DNA of 64,000 bases. Source: Dactylosporangium sp. AC04546 (lineage in GTDB: Bacteria > Actinomycetota > Actinomycetes > Mycobacteriales > Micromonosporaceae). The position numbers and the translations under genes were made by a program. Each line of letters opens with the position of its first letter. The first letter of the stretch is position 1. Below the pieces are notes generated by a model. It made no database searches and had not been told where the DNA came from. It saw only the letters and a list, made by a program, of their open reading frames with translations. Positions 8,614-16,503 of this stretch are shown here, piece by piece. The DNA lies in contig NZ_JAHYSG010000004.1 in assembly GCF_022095675.1 (NCBI RefSeq), positions 1 to 64,000 of the forward strand. Reading direction: 5' to 3'.

Positions 8614-9257
8614 GCATCCGGGTCCTGCTCGTCGACGACCAGCGCCTCGTCCGCGCCGGGCTGCGGATGCTCTGCGAGGCCGAGCCCGACCTCGACGTCG
8701 TCGGCGAGGCCGACAACGGCCGCGACGCGATCCGGCTCACCGACGAGCTGCGGCCCGACGTCGTCGTGATGGACCTGCGGATGCCCGGCGTCGACGGCAC
8801 CACGGCCACCGCGCGGATCCGGGCCGCCCACCCGGCGTGCAAGGTCGTGGTGGTGACGACGTTCGACGACGACGACCACCTGTACCCGGCCCTGGCCGCG
8901 GGCGCCTGCGGGTTCCTGGTCAAGGACGCGGCCCCGGCCGAGCTGCTCGACGGCATCCGGAAGGCGGCCGAGGGCGACAGCCCGTTCAGCGCGGCCGTCC
9001 TGCGCCGCCTGGTGGCCCGGGCCGTGAGCGCCAGCGGCCCGGCCGCGGCACTCGCGGTGGACGGCCTGGCCGACCTGACCCGCCGCGAGCGCGACGTGCT
9101 GACCCTCGTCGGCGAGGGACTGTCCAACCAGGAGATCGCCGACCGCCTCCACCTCGGCGTGACCACGGTCAAGACGCACATCACCAGCCTGATGAGCAAG
9201 ACCGGCGCCCCGAACCGCGTCCGCCTCGGCATCCTGGCCGCCCGCGCCGGCGCCTGA
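8610..9257 (+). CDS. Response regulator, NarL/LuxR family
   Basis: A 215-residue transcription factor. The receiver shows the acidic pair (VDDQ), the phosphoacceptor Asp in VVVMDLRMPG and the conserved Lys in GFLVKDAAP. The C-terminal LuxR-type HTH reads LTRRERDVLTLVGEGLSNQEIADRL followed by VTTVKTHI. Paired with the upstream kinase by a 4-base ATGA overlap. Targets cannot be read from the sequence; autoregulation of the three-gene unit is plausible. It ends 4 bases from the convergent NuoF-like gene. Confidence 0.94.
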   Translation: MSIRVLLVDDQRLVRAGLRMLCEAEPDLDVVGEADNGRDAIRLTDELRPDVVVMDLRMPGVDGTTATARIRAAHPACKVVVVTTFDDDDHLYPALAAGACGFLVKDAAPAELLDGIRKAAEGDSPFSAAVLRRLVARAVSASGPAAALAVDGLADLTRRERDVLTLVGEGLSNQEIADRLHLGVTTVKTHITSLMSKTGAPNRVRLGILAARAGA

Positions 9258-9261
9258 GGGG

Positions 9262-10779
9262 TCAGTGCTTCGGGGTCGCCAGGCGGAGCGCCAGGGCCGG
9301 GCAGACCGCGATCGCCTCGCGGGCCAGCGGCTCCAGGCGGGGCGGGATCGGGGCGTCGCCGAGGGCCGGGAAGCCGTTGGTGTCCAGGCGGATCAGGTCC
9401 GGGGCCACGTCGGCGCACAGGCCGTGGGCGTCGCAGCGGGACCAGTCGACCGTCAGGCGGCGGTCGCCGTTCGGGGTCGTGCCGGGGATCGGCAGCGTGC
9501 CGCGCACCGGGCGGCCGCACGTGCCCGCCGTGACGTGGCGGTGCAGGTCGTCGGCGAAGGCTTCCAGGGCTGACGTGGCGAATCCGGCGGTACCGTCGGG
9601 GTGGCTGCACGCGCCGCGCCCCACCACGGCGCCGGCCGCCGCCCGGACCGCGGCCGGGTCGCCCGTGCCGGCCACCACGGCGTCCACGGCGCGGGCCAGG
9701 TCGGGCAGGCCCAGCCGGCAGGGGCCGCACTGGCCGGCGGACTCGGCGGCGAGGTACCGCACGACCCGCGCCACCTCGCCCAGCGGGCACGTCGCGTGGT
9801 CCAGTGGCAGGACGATCCCCGCGCCGAGCGAGCCGCCGGCGGCGCGCAGGCCACGGCGGGAGAACGTCGCGGTGCGCGCCTTGGCCAGCGGGACCCAGCG
9901 GCCGTGGAAGCCGCCGAACAGCACGGCCGGGCCGTCCGGCACGCCGCAGGCGTCGAGCACCGCCGACACCGGTGTGCCGGCCGCGCATTCGACGACCGCG
10001 GGGCGGGCGGCGCTGCCGGTGACGCTCAGCAGTACCGTCCCCGGCTCGTCCTCACCCAGCTCCGCGTACCGGGCGGGCCCGAGGCGCGCGGCGACGGCGA
10101 GCTGCGCGAACGTCTCGGCGTTGGAGAGCAGCGTCGGGCGGCCGTCCACGCCGGCGTCGCTCGCGCGCCGCTTGATGCCCGGCGGGATGTGCGGCAGGCC
10201 GTTGACGCCCTGCACCAGCGCGCCGCCCTCGCCGGAGATGAACCGGTGCGGCACGCGGACCAGCCGGGCGGGCGCCGGCAGCGGCTGCTCGCGCAGCGCG
10301 GCGAGCATCGACGCCTCGCCGATCCCGTCGTCGGCGACCGAGATGACGATCTCCGCCGCGTGCAGGGCCCAGGCGACCAGGGCCGCGCCGTCGAGGATCA
10401 GGTGCGGTGCCCGGGTGAGCAGCACCTTGTCCTTCCAGGCGGCCGGCTCGCCCTCGGTGGCGTTGACGACGACGGCGGGCGCGACGGTACGACGGTCGAC
10501 CGAGGCCAGCACCGCCCGCACCTTCTTGGCGAACGGGAACCCGGCCCCGCCGCGCCCCGCGAGCTTGACGCGCTCCGCGAGCTCGATCAGCCCGGTCGCG
10601 CTGAGCGGGCCGAGCGGCCCGTGCACGGCGAGGTGGCCGCGCAGGTCGAGGCGCCGCTGCGGCCCGTGCAGCCCGGCGGTGAGCCGCGGCGGGCCCAGGG
10701 TCAGCACCTCGGGCACCTTGGCCGGCGCGGCGGGCGCGGGCCGGTCGCGGGCGCCGAGGCGGATCATCGGGGCCTTCAT
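9262..10779 (-). CDS. NuoF-like flavo-iron-sulfur protein fused to ferredoxin
   Basis: A 505-residue protein resembling the NADH-binding NuoF subunit of complex I. It shows the FMN/NADH-binding loop GRGGAGFPFAKK, NATEGEP, the SLBB-like region, and AGQCGPCRLG, the 4Fe-4S site. The C-terminal ~70 residues form a ferredoxin with a CDAHGLC...VCP pattern, three cysteines fitting a 3Fe-4S cluster. No other Nuo subunits are near, so it is not complex I. It is translationally coupled (ATGA) downstream of the di-heme membrane protein, suggesting electrons pass from NAD(P)H through FMN and clusters to membrane heme. The direction and the final acceptor are inference. Confidence 0.85.
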   Translation of the reverse strand: MKAPMIRLGARDRPAPAAPAKVPEVLTLGPPRLTAGLHGPQRRLDLRGHLAVHGPLGPLSATGLIELAERVKLAGRGGAGFPFAKKVRAVLASVDRRTVAPAVVVNATEGEPAAWKDKVLLTRAPHLILDGAALVAWALHAAEIVISVADDGIGEASMLAALREQPLPAPARLVRVPHRFISGEGGALVQGVNGLPHIPPGIKRRASDAGVDGRPTLLSNAETFAQLAVAARLGPARYAELGEDEPGTVLLSVTGSAARPAVVECAAGTPVSAVLDACGVPDGPAVLFGGFHGRWVPLAKARTATFSRRGLRAAGGSLGAGIVLPLDHATCPLGEVARVVRYLAAESAGQCGPCRLGLPDLARAVDAVVAGTGDPAAVRAAAGAVVGRGACSHPDGTAGFATSALEAFADDLHRHVTAGTCGRPVRGTLPIPGTTPNGDRRLTVDWSRCDAHGLCADVAPDLIRLDTNGFPALGDAPIPPRLEPLAREAIAVCPALALRLATPKH

Positions 10780-12152
10780 TGACCCAGGCCGCGCAGGACC
10801 CGCCAGTACTGCTCGTCGTCCAGGTCGTGCGTCCGGTCCCGCTGCCGGCCGGCCTGCGCCCGGCGGACGGGCCGCGGCGAGCGGGCCGGCGGGGGCGGCT
10901 GGCCGGTCCCGCGCCGCATGATGCGCTGGGAGTCGAGGTTGACGAGGGTCGGGGTGTCGTCCTCGGTCGGGTACAGGTCGCGCGCCCCCGCCGCCGCGGC
11001 GGGAGCAGGGCGGTGCGCGCGGGCAGGTTCGGCGGGCGGGGCGACCCGGCCCTCCGGCGTCGGCGCGGGCCGATCGGCGGCGGCCGGAACCCGTGGCTGA
11101 TCCGCGTCGGCGGGCACCCGTGAGCGGTCCGTGTCGGCGGGCACCCGTGAGCGGTCCGTGTCGGCGGGCACCCGTGAGCGGTCCGTGTCGGCGGGCACCC
11201 GTGAGCGGTCCGTGTCGGCGGGCACCCGTGAGCGGTCCGTGTCGGCGGGCACCCGTGAGCGGTCCGTGTCGGCGGGCACCCGTGAGCGGCCCTCGCCGGC
11301 CGGTACCCGTGGGTGGCCCTCGCCGGCCGGTACCCGTGGGTGGTCGGCGTCGGTCGGCACCCGGGGGCGGCCCTCGGCGGCCGGCGCCTGTGGGTGGTCC
11401 GTGTCGGTCGGCGTCGGTGGCGTGGACCAGAGGTGTTCAGCGGACGGGGCGCCCCAGTGAAACGTGGCGCGGTGCGGCGTGTGCGGGATGCTCGTCGTCG
11501 TGCGGTCCGCCGCGCGCTGGCGGCGGCGGTGGCGCGACTCCGCTGACAGCCGCAGCCCCAGCGCGACGGCCGTCAGGAAGAACAGGATGAGGTACGACGC
11601 CGTCACCCAGACCGCCGGCGGCCGCCCCGCGCTCAGGCCGTGCAGCAGGGCCAGCGGCCAGCAGAGGTACGCCGCCGCGTGCACCGGCCGCCACAGCCCC
11701 GCCCGCGCCTCGCCGGCGAAGCGGGCCCGGGCGATGCCGGTCCAGAGCACGGCCCCCATCAGGTACGCCGCGACGGTGCCGAGGCCCACCGCGACCGGCG
11801 CGAGCGCGAACGGCACGACCGCGGCCGCCGCCGACACCCGCGCGGACAGGACCTCGCTCAGGACGTGCACGGCCAGGCAGGACACCGCGATGACGCCCAG
11901 CGTGCGGTGGATCGACTGCAGCCAGACCCGGTGGCGGGGCAGCAGCAGCACCCGGTCGGTCGCGACCAGGCCGCCGATCACCGTCAGGGTCAGCGACACC
12001 AGCGTGAACACGCCGCCGTAGAAGCGCAGGAACGTCCACAGATGGTGGAAGCCGCCGGTCGCGGTGCCGAGCACCACCATGCCGGCCAGCGCCGTGATCG
12101 TGATCCAGCGGGCGGGAGGGTGCGCCCCGGATCGTGAACTCCGCCTGTCCAC
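10776..12152 (-). CDS. Ferric-reductase-like di-heme membrane protein with repeat-rich tail
   Basis: A 458-residue protein. Residues 15-210 carry about six membrane helices with four intramembrane histidines (QSIHRTLG, CLAVHVLS, RPVHAAAYL, LLHGLS), the spacing expected for two b-type hemes in ferric reductase/NOX-like proteins. No FAD or NADPH domain follows. Instead, residues about 215-400 are a hydrophilic Pro/Arg/Asp tail built on the nonapeptide RSRVPADTD, then a short charged C-terminus. The following NuoF-like protein may provide the missing reductase module. GTG start at 12152; no strong ribosome-binding site. Confidence 0.82.
   Translation of the reverse strand: MDRRSSRSGAHPPARWITITALAGMVVLGTATGGFHHLWTFLRFYGGVFTLVSLTLTVIGGLVATDRVLLLPRHRVWLQSIHRTLGVIAVSCLAVHVLSEVLSARVSAAAAVVPFALAPVAVGLGTVAAYLMGAVLWTGIARARFAGEARAGLWRPVHAAAYLCWPLALLHGLSAGRPPAVWVTASYLILFFLTAVALGLRLSAESRHRRRQRAADRTTTSIPHTPHRATFHWGAPSAEHLWSTPPTPTDTDHPQAPAAEGRPRVPTDADHPRVPAGEGHPRVPAGEGRSRVPADTDRSRVPADTDRSRVPADTDRSRVPADTDRSRVPADTDRSRVPADTDRSRVPADADQPRVPAAADRPAPTPEGRVAPPAEPARAHRPAPAAAAGARDLYPTEDDTPTLVNLDSQRIMRRGTGQPPPPARSPRPVRRAQAGRQRDRTHDLDDEQYWRVLRGLGQ
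11106..11289 (-). repeat. 27-bp in-frame tandem repeat in the heme protein tail
   Basis: Six exact 27-base units (11106-11267) and a 22-base partial seventh encode RSRVPADTD repeats. Diverged units continue to about 11400. Identity between units at synonymous positions indicates recent slippage or unequal exchange, so copy number probably varies among strains. Confidence 0.95.
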
Positions 12153-12284
12153 CGGCCGAAGGTACGACTGCCGCCAGATCCGGTCAATTTAAGTTTGTCT
12201 CTCCCAAACCGCCCGCCCGGGCACATTGCGACAGGCCGGTTAAGCAAGGCGCGCGGGGACGTTCAAGCCAGGGTTAAGCGGCCG

Positions 12285-12890
12285 TTAGATCCAGCCGTGA
12301 TCGCGCGCCGCGCGAAGTGCCTCGGCCCGGTTGGACACCCCGAGTTTCTGCACTATGGCTGTCAAATGATTCCGCACGGTACCGCTGGACAGATGCGTCC
12401 GCCGGGCGATCGCGGCGACGGGCGTGCCGGGCTCGGCGAGCCGCAGCAGCTCGAGCTCCCGCGCGGTGAGCGGGCACGGCGGCGCGGCCAGGGCGTCGGC
12501 CGCGAGCGACGGGTCGACGTACCGGTCCCCGCCGTGGACGCGCCGGATCACGTCGGCGAGCGCGCCACCCGGCGACCCCTTCGGCAGGAACCCCTTCGCG
12601 CCGGCGGCGAGGGCCCGCGACAGGTGGGCGGGCCGGCCGCGGCCGGTGAGGACGACGACCGCGCACGCGGGCAGCACCCGGGACAGCTCGGCCGTGACCT
12701 GCAGCCCGTCGAGGGCCGGCATCTCCAGGTCGACGACGGCGACGTCCGGCCGGTGGGCGAGGGCCGCGTCGACCGCCGCGCGGCCGTCGGCGGCCTGCGC
12801 GACGACGTCGAGGTCGGGCTCCAGCCCGAGCAGCGCGGCCAGCGCGACCCGGATGAGCTCCTCGTCGTCGGCGAGCAGCACGCGGATCAC
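12285..12890 (-). CDS. Response regulator, NarL/LuxR family
   Basis: A 201-residue regulator. The receiver has the acidic cluster ADDEE, phosphoacceptor Asp in VAVVDLEMPA and conserved Lys in GFLPKG. The LuxR-type HTH (LTARELELLRLAEPGTPVAAIARRTHLSSGTVRNHL) resembles DesR-type regulators. The GTG start at 12890 is chosen because it gives the normal receiver N-terminus VIRVLLADDE and overlaps the kinase stop in a GTGA. It is the last gene of a membrane protein-kinase-regulator unit. Confidence 0.92.
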   Translation of the reverse strand: MIRVLLADDEELIRVALAALLGLEPDLDVVAQAADGRAAVDAALAHRPDVAVVDLEMPALDGLQVTAELSRVLPACAVVVLTGRGRPAHLSRALAAGAKGFLPKGSPGGALADVIRRVHGGDRYVDPSLAADALAAPPCPLTARELELLRLAEPGTPVAAIARRTHLSSGTVRNHLTAIVQKLGVSNRAEALRAARDHGWI

Positions 12891-13963
12891 GCACGCGCCT
12901 CCAGGACGAACCGGCCGCCCTCGGCGCGGGTGGTGAGCGTGCCGTCGACGGCCGACAGCCGCTCGGCGAGCCCGCGCAGCCCGTAGCCGCCGGCCTTCGA
13001 TGGCGCCGAGACCCCGTCGTTGGTCACCCGCAGCACCGCCTTCCCGTCGTCGTGCGACAGCTCGATCGTGCACCACGCGGCCCGGCTGTGCCGCAGGACG
13101 TTCGTGCTCGCTTCGCGGAGCACGGCCGCGAACTCCGGGACCTCGGCGCCCGGCGAGCCCGAGACCGTGCAGCGGATGCCGCACGAGCGCAGCAGCGCGG
13201 CGACGGAGGCCAGGTGCTCGCCGAAGTCGACGCTGCGGTACCCGCGGACGGCCTCGTGGACGTCGTCGAGCGCCGCGCCGGCGAGCCGCTGCACCTCGGC
13301 CGCCTCGCGCCCGGCCCGCTCGGGGTCGGCCGCGGCCAGCCGGGACGCCAGCTCCGCCTTGAGCGCGATGATCGACAGGTTGTGGCCGAGCAGGTCGTGG
13401 ACGTCGCGGGCGAACCGCAGCCGCTCCTCGGCGGCGGCCAGCCGGCCCTGGGCGTGCTGCCCCTCGCGGGCCTGCAGCAGCAGGTCCCAGAACCACACCT
13501 GCCACCAGCTGACCAGCGCGACCCCGGCCCCGACGACCGCGATCGCCGCGACGGCCCGCAGGTCGATCAGCAGCCCGGCGGCGAGCACGGCGGCGCAGCT
13601 GGCCAGGGCCCAGCCGCGGTGGCCCAGCAGCGGGGCGGTGCCGACGACGGACACGCCGATCCACACCCACGCGTCGCCCGGGCCGAGCAGCGGCAGCGAC
13701 GCGGCGGCGGCGACCGCGTACCCGAGCAGGAGCCGGCGCCGGCCCGCGGGGCCCAGCCAGGGCGTCATCGCCGCGTAGATCGCCGCGCCCTGGCCGGCGG
13801 TGAAGGCCAGGACGCCGGCCAGGGCGGCGGCCGACCGCCACGGCGTGAGCGTGCTCCAAGGCGTGGTGGCCAGTGGCAGTACCAGACCCGTGACGGCATG
13901 CAGGCCCAGCGAGACGATGCCCACGAGCCGCGCCCGCCGCAGCTGCCGGTCCGCCGCAGTCAT
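12887..13963 (-). CDS. Sensor histidine kinase, DesK-like
   Basis: A 358-residue membrane kinase. About five to six hydrophobic segments span residues 10-160. The phosphoacceptor helix is FARDVHDLLGHNLSIIALK, and the ATPase domain has LREASTNVLRHS (N box), VTNDG (G1, with Asn in place of the first Asp) and GGYGLRGLAERL (G2). Start ATG at 13963 overlaps the stop of the small membrane-protein gene, and the stop overlaps the regulator's GTG. By analogy with DesK it could sense membrane state, but no signal can be proven. Confidence 0.92.
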   Translation of the reverse strand: MTAADRQLRRARLVGIVSLGLHAVTGLVLPLATTPWSTLTPWRSAAALAGVLAFTAGQGAAIYAAMTPWLGPAGRRRLLLGYAVAAAASLPLLGPGDAWVWIGVSVVGTAPLLGHRGWALASCAAVLAAGLLIDLRAVAAIAVVGAGVALVSWWQVWFWDLLLQAREGQHAQGRLAAAEERLRFARDVHDLLGHNLSIIALKAELASRLAAADPERAGREAAEVQRLAGAALDDVHEAVRGYRSVDFGEHLASVAALLRSCGIRCTVSGSPGAEVPEFAAVLREASTNVLRHSRAAWCTIELSHDDGKAVLRVTNDGVSAPSKAGGYGLRGLAERLSAVDGTLTTRAEGGRFVLEARA

Positions 13964-14355
13964 CGGGCGATCGTAGCCGCGCCGTAGACCAGGGCGGCCG
14001 CCACAAGCAGGTCGTACGGCAGGCAGAAGCCGATGATCCAGCGGGGGATCACGGTGCCGTCGCGGTGGAACCAGTCCCAGACGGCGTGGCCGGCCCAGCC
14101 GGCGGCGACGACGTACTGCCCGGCGACCGGGTCGACGACGAGCGCGACGCCGGCGACCGCGGCGAACAGCACGACCCCGGCGAGCTGCCGCGCGACGAGC
14201 CGGTGCCGGGCGAGCGCCAGTACGAGGTACAGCAGCGCCACCGCGGGCGGGATCCACAGCGCGGGCCCGGCGGCGGCGAACGGAGCGAGGTCGGCGAACT
14301 CGGCCGCCCCGACGACGAAGCCGGCGACGACGGCCGGCCAGACGAACTTGGACAT
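13960..14355 (-). CDS. Four-helix small membrane protein
   Basis: A 131-residue hydrophobic protein with about four membrane helices and a conserved-looking loop AGHAVWDWFHRDG. No family recognised. The ATG at 14355 begins MSKFVWPAVV, directly before the first helix; upstream in-frame codons extend into a 33-base palindrome and are rejected. Translationally coupled (ATGA) to the downstream kinase, so it may be an accessory sensor component. Confidence 0.7.
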   Translation of the reverse strand: MSKFVWPAVVAGFVVGAAEFADLAPFAAAGPALWIPPAVALLYLVLALARHRLVARQLAGVVLFAAVAGVALVVDPVAGQYVVAAGWAGHAVWDWFHRDGTVIPRWIIGFCLPYDLLVAAALVYGAATIAR

Positions 14356-14393
14356 GCGTCGAGCCTCGGGCGCCGGGTGCGCAAACCCCAGAT

Positions 14394-14426
14394 GCGCGAT
14401 GTCATGCCCCGGGCATGACATCGCGC
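14394..14426. terminator. 33-base perfect palindrome, probable terminator or operator
   Basis: GCGCGATGTCATGCCC (14394-14409) and its exact reverse complement (14411-14426) surround a single C. It lies 47 bases after the glycosyltransferase stop and 39 bases before the next same-strand gene. It could end the glycosyltransferase transcript, or bind a dimeric regulator of the membrane protein-kinase-regulator unit. Confidence 0.6.
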
Positions 14427-14472
14427 GCCCCGACCCGGATGCCGTTGTCGCGCCGATGAGGGCGGGCGGGGG

Positions 14473-15687
14473 TCAGACCCGCAGGCCCGCCTCGCGGTGG
14501 GCGTGGTCGATCACCGCGGCGTACGAGGCGATCATCCGGGTGTGGCTGAACCGCTCCCGGCCGGCCAGCAGCGCCGCGGTGAGCTCGGCCCGCCGGTCGG
14601 CCGCCTCCGACCAGGCCGCGGCGATCGCGTCCGGCTCCGGCGGGGTGATCAGGCCGTGCCCGGCGACGATGCGCGCGGTGTCGCCGACGTCGGTCGAGAC
14701 CGGCACCGCGCCGCACATCGCGCCCTCGATGAGGCACAGCGGGGCCGCCTCGCCGCTCGCCGACGTCAGCGCCACCACGTCGGTGGCCGCGTAGACCAGC
14801 TCCATGTCGCGGCGGATGCCGAGCAGGTGCAGCCGGGCCAGCAGCCGCGGCTCGCCGGCGAACACGTCGGTGAGCAGCCCGCACAGCTCGGGGTTGGCGG
14901 CGTTCATCCCGGCCCCGCACATGAGCGCGTGGCCGGCCGGCTCGCGCCGCAGGAACTCCCGGGCGGCCAGCAGGAACAGCGGGACGTTCTTCATCGGGTC
15001 GTACCGCGCGGCGAGCGTGACCACCCGGGCCCTCGCCGGCACGCCCAGCGCCCGGCGCAGCGCCGTGCGGCGGCGGGCCGGCACCGGCCGGTACCGCGCC
15101 AGGTCCACGCCGTTGGGGATGACGTGCAGCAGCCGCTCCGGGATCCCGGCGGCCCGGTAGGCGTCCCGCGTCGACTCGGCGCAGCAGATGGCGGCGGCGA
15201 TCCGGCCGTCGGCGACAGCGGTCCGCAGCTCGTCGAGCGCGCTGCCCTGGTGCTGCGGGTCCGATCGGTGCAGGCACACGATCACCGGCTTGCGCGGGAA
15301 GTCCGGCCGGTTCACCAGCCGCAGCGGCTGCTCCTTGAGCGACAGGATGATGTCGGCGCGCTCGGCGTGCGCGACCGCGGTCGCGACCTCGGCCGCGCTG
15401 AACGCCCTGCGGGCCGCGGTGTCGCCGCCGACGCGGCGGCCCAGTGGGCGCACCTCGACGCCGGCCGCGCGCAACGAGCGGTACGAGGCGTCGTCCTCCA
15501 TCCGCTGCAGGACGGTCTCCCGGCGCATCGCGCTGTGCAGGCTCAGCACCGAGTGCCGGTGCGAGCCCCCGGTGTGCAGCCCGGCCACGACGGTGCTGTG
15601 GAGGGCCCGGGCACCGCCGGCGAAAAATCCCTCATAGATCGACATCACGCGCAGTTGGCTTGTCACGGGCAAATCATGACCCGCCAT
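14473..15687 (-). CDS. Glycosyltransferase family 4
   Basis: A 404-residue GT-B retaining glycosyltransferase. Visible GT4 signatures are HVIPNGVDLARYRP, VTLAARYDPMKNVPLFL (donor-binding region) and GEAAPLCLIEGAMCGAVPV, the EX7E motif. The N-terminal domain starts with LRVMSIYEGFFAGGARALHS. No signal peptide or membrane helix, so cytosolic. Donor and acceptor unknown; isolated, with no other polysaccharide genes adjacent. The start is uncertain: ATG 15687 is used, but GTG 15666 or ATG 15645 would also keep the whole fold, and none has a clear ribosome-binding site. Confidence 0.85.
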   Translation of the reverse strand: MAGHDLPVTSQLRVMSIYEGFFAGGARALHSTVVAGLHTGGSHRHSVLSLHSAMRRETVLQRMEDDASYRSLRAAGVEVRPLGRRVGGDTAARRAFSAAEVATAVAHAERADIILSLKEQPLRLVNRPDFPRKPVIVCLHRSDPQHQGSALDELRTAVADGRIAAAICCAESTRDAYRAAGIPERLLHVIPNGVDLARYRPVPARRRTALRRALGVPARARVVTLAARYDPMKNVPLFLLAAREFLRREPAGHALMCGAGMNAANPELCGLLTDVFAGEPRLLARLHLLGIRRDMELVYAATDVVALTSASGEAAPLCLIEGAMCGAVPVSTDVGDTARIVAGHGLITPPEPDAIAAAWSEAADRRAELTAALLAGRERFSHTRMIASYAAVIDHAHREAGLRV

Positions 15688-15783
15688 GCCGGATCTGTCA
15701 GGCGGAAACGGCGTTGTCCGGGTGAACTGTGCGTTTCGCGGGAATCTCATTTCGGTACGTTCGGTGACCTGCGATTTCTCGCC

Positions 15784-16503
15784 GTGCGGCCGGCGCCGGA
15801 CCGGGCTGTTCAGCCGGGCCGGATTGACCGCGGCGGCCACGTCCGGGGTACCGTCCCCGGCATACGGAAGCGACGGCTGCGCAACGGTCTGCTGGCGGTC
15901 GGCATCGGCCTGGCGGCGGTCGGCGTGCCCCCGCTCCTGCTGCCACGCACGCATGTCGGTCCGCCGCCCCCGTCCGCGACATCGACAGCCGCGCTGCCGT
16001 CGATGCCTCCGACGACGCGTCCACCGACGCCGTCGCCGGACGTCCCGCCGTGCGGCACCGGCGCCAGCAGCCGGCCCGCCTGCGCCGTCTACGGGGCCGC
16101 CCTCGGTACCGGATGGTCGATCGAGAGCGCCGGCGTGAAGGTCGTCCCGGCCGGCATCGTGCCCGGCACCGACCAGGTGGCCCTGCGGGTCGAGCCCAAG
16201 GAGAAGACCGCCTTCGTCGCTCTCGTCGCCACCGTCGCGGTCACCGCCACGACGCTGCGGTTCCGGGTGTACGGCGGGCGCGTCCACGGCACCGTCCTGC
16301 GCGTCACGGTCGCGGAGACCGCCAGCCGGCCGGCGGCGGCCCCCGTCGTGCTCACCGCGCCGGTCGACGTGTGGACGGCGTTCGAGCTCGACCTGGCCGA
16401 GCTGCTGCCCGGCCGGCCGCTGCGGCGCATCGACCTGGTGATCGCGACCGACATGGTCCCCAACGCGTACCGCTTCTTCGTCGACGACGTCCAGCTCTCG
16501 TGA
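15784..16503 (+). CDS. Secreted or membrane-anchored carbohydrate-binding-like protein
   Basis: A 239-residue protein from the GTG at 15784. A basic segment (RKRRLRNG) and a hydrophobic helix (about 37-56) form a signal or anchor, followed by a Pro/Ser/Thr linker and a beta-rich domain (about 95-239) with two cysteines, GTGWSIESAG, LRFRVYGG and the closing YRFFVDDVQLS. That closing pattern recurs in beta-sandwich sugar-binding modules of cellulase accessory domains; assignment is tentative. The start is uncertain: the best helix begins near 15865, where no standard start codon exists. The stop overlaps the kinase GTG (GTGA), linking it to the two-component pair. Confidence 0.6.
   Translation: MRPAPDRAVQPGRIDRGGHVRGTVPGIRKRRLRNGLLAVGIGLAAVGVPPLLLPRTHVGPPPPSATSTAALPSMPPTTRPPTPSPDVPPCGTGASSRPACAVYGAALGTGWSIESAGVKVVPAGIVPGTDQVALRVEPKEKTAFVALVATVAVTATTLRFRVYGGRVHGTVLRVTVAETASRPAAAPVVLTAPVDVWTAFELDLAELLPGRPLRRIDLVIATDMVPNAYRFFVDDVQLS

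Noticed and set aside
9262..10779. A genuine complex I NuoF
   Set aside because: No other Nuo subunits nearby and a C-terminal ferredoxin fusion that NuoF lacks.
11106..11289. Regularly spaced repeats as a CRISPR array
   Set aside because: Units are contiguous, without spacers, and keep the reading frame of the heme protein.
12285..14006. A single fused kinase-regulator (hybrid) protein
   Set aside because: The long frame is accidental; kinase and regulator lie in different frames with a GTGA overlap and each has a proper start and stop.
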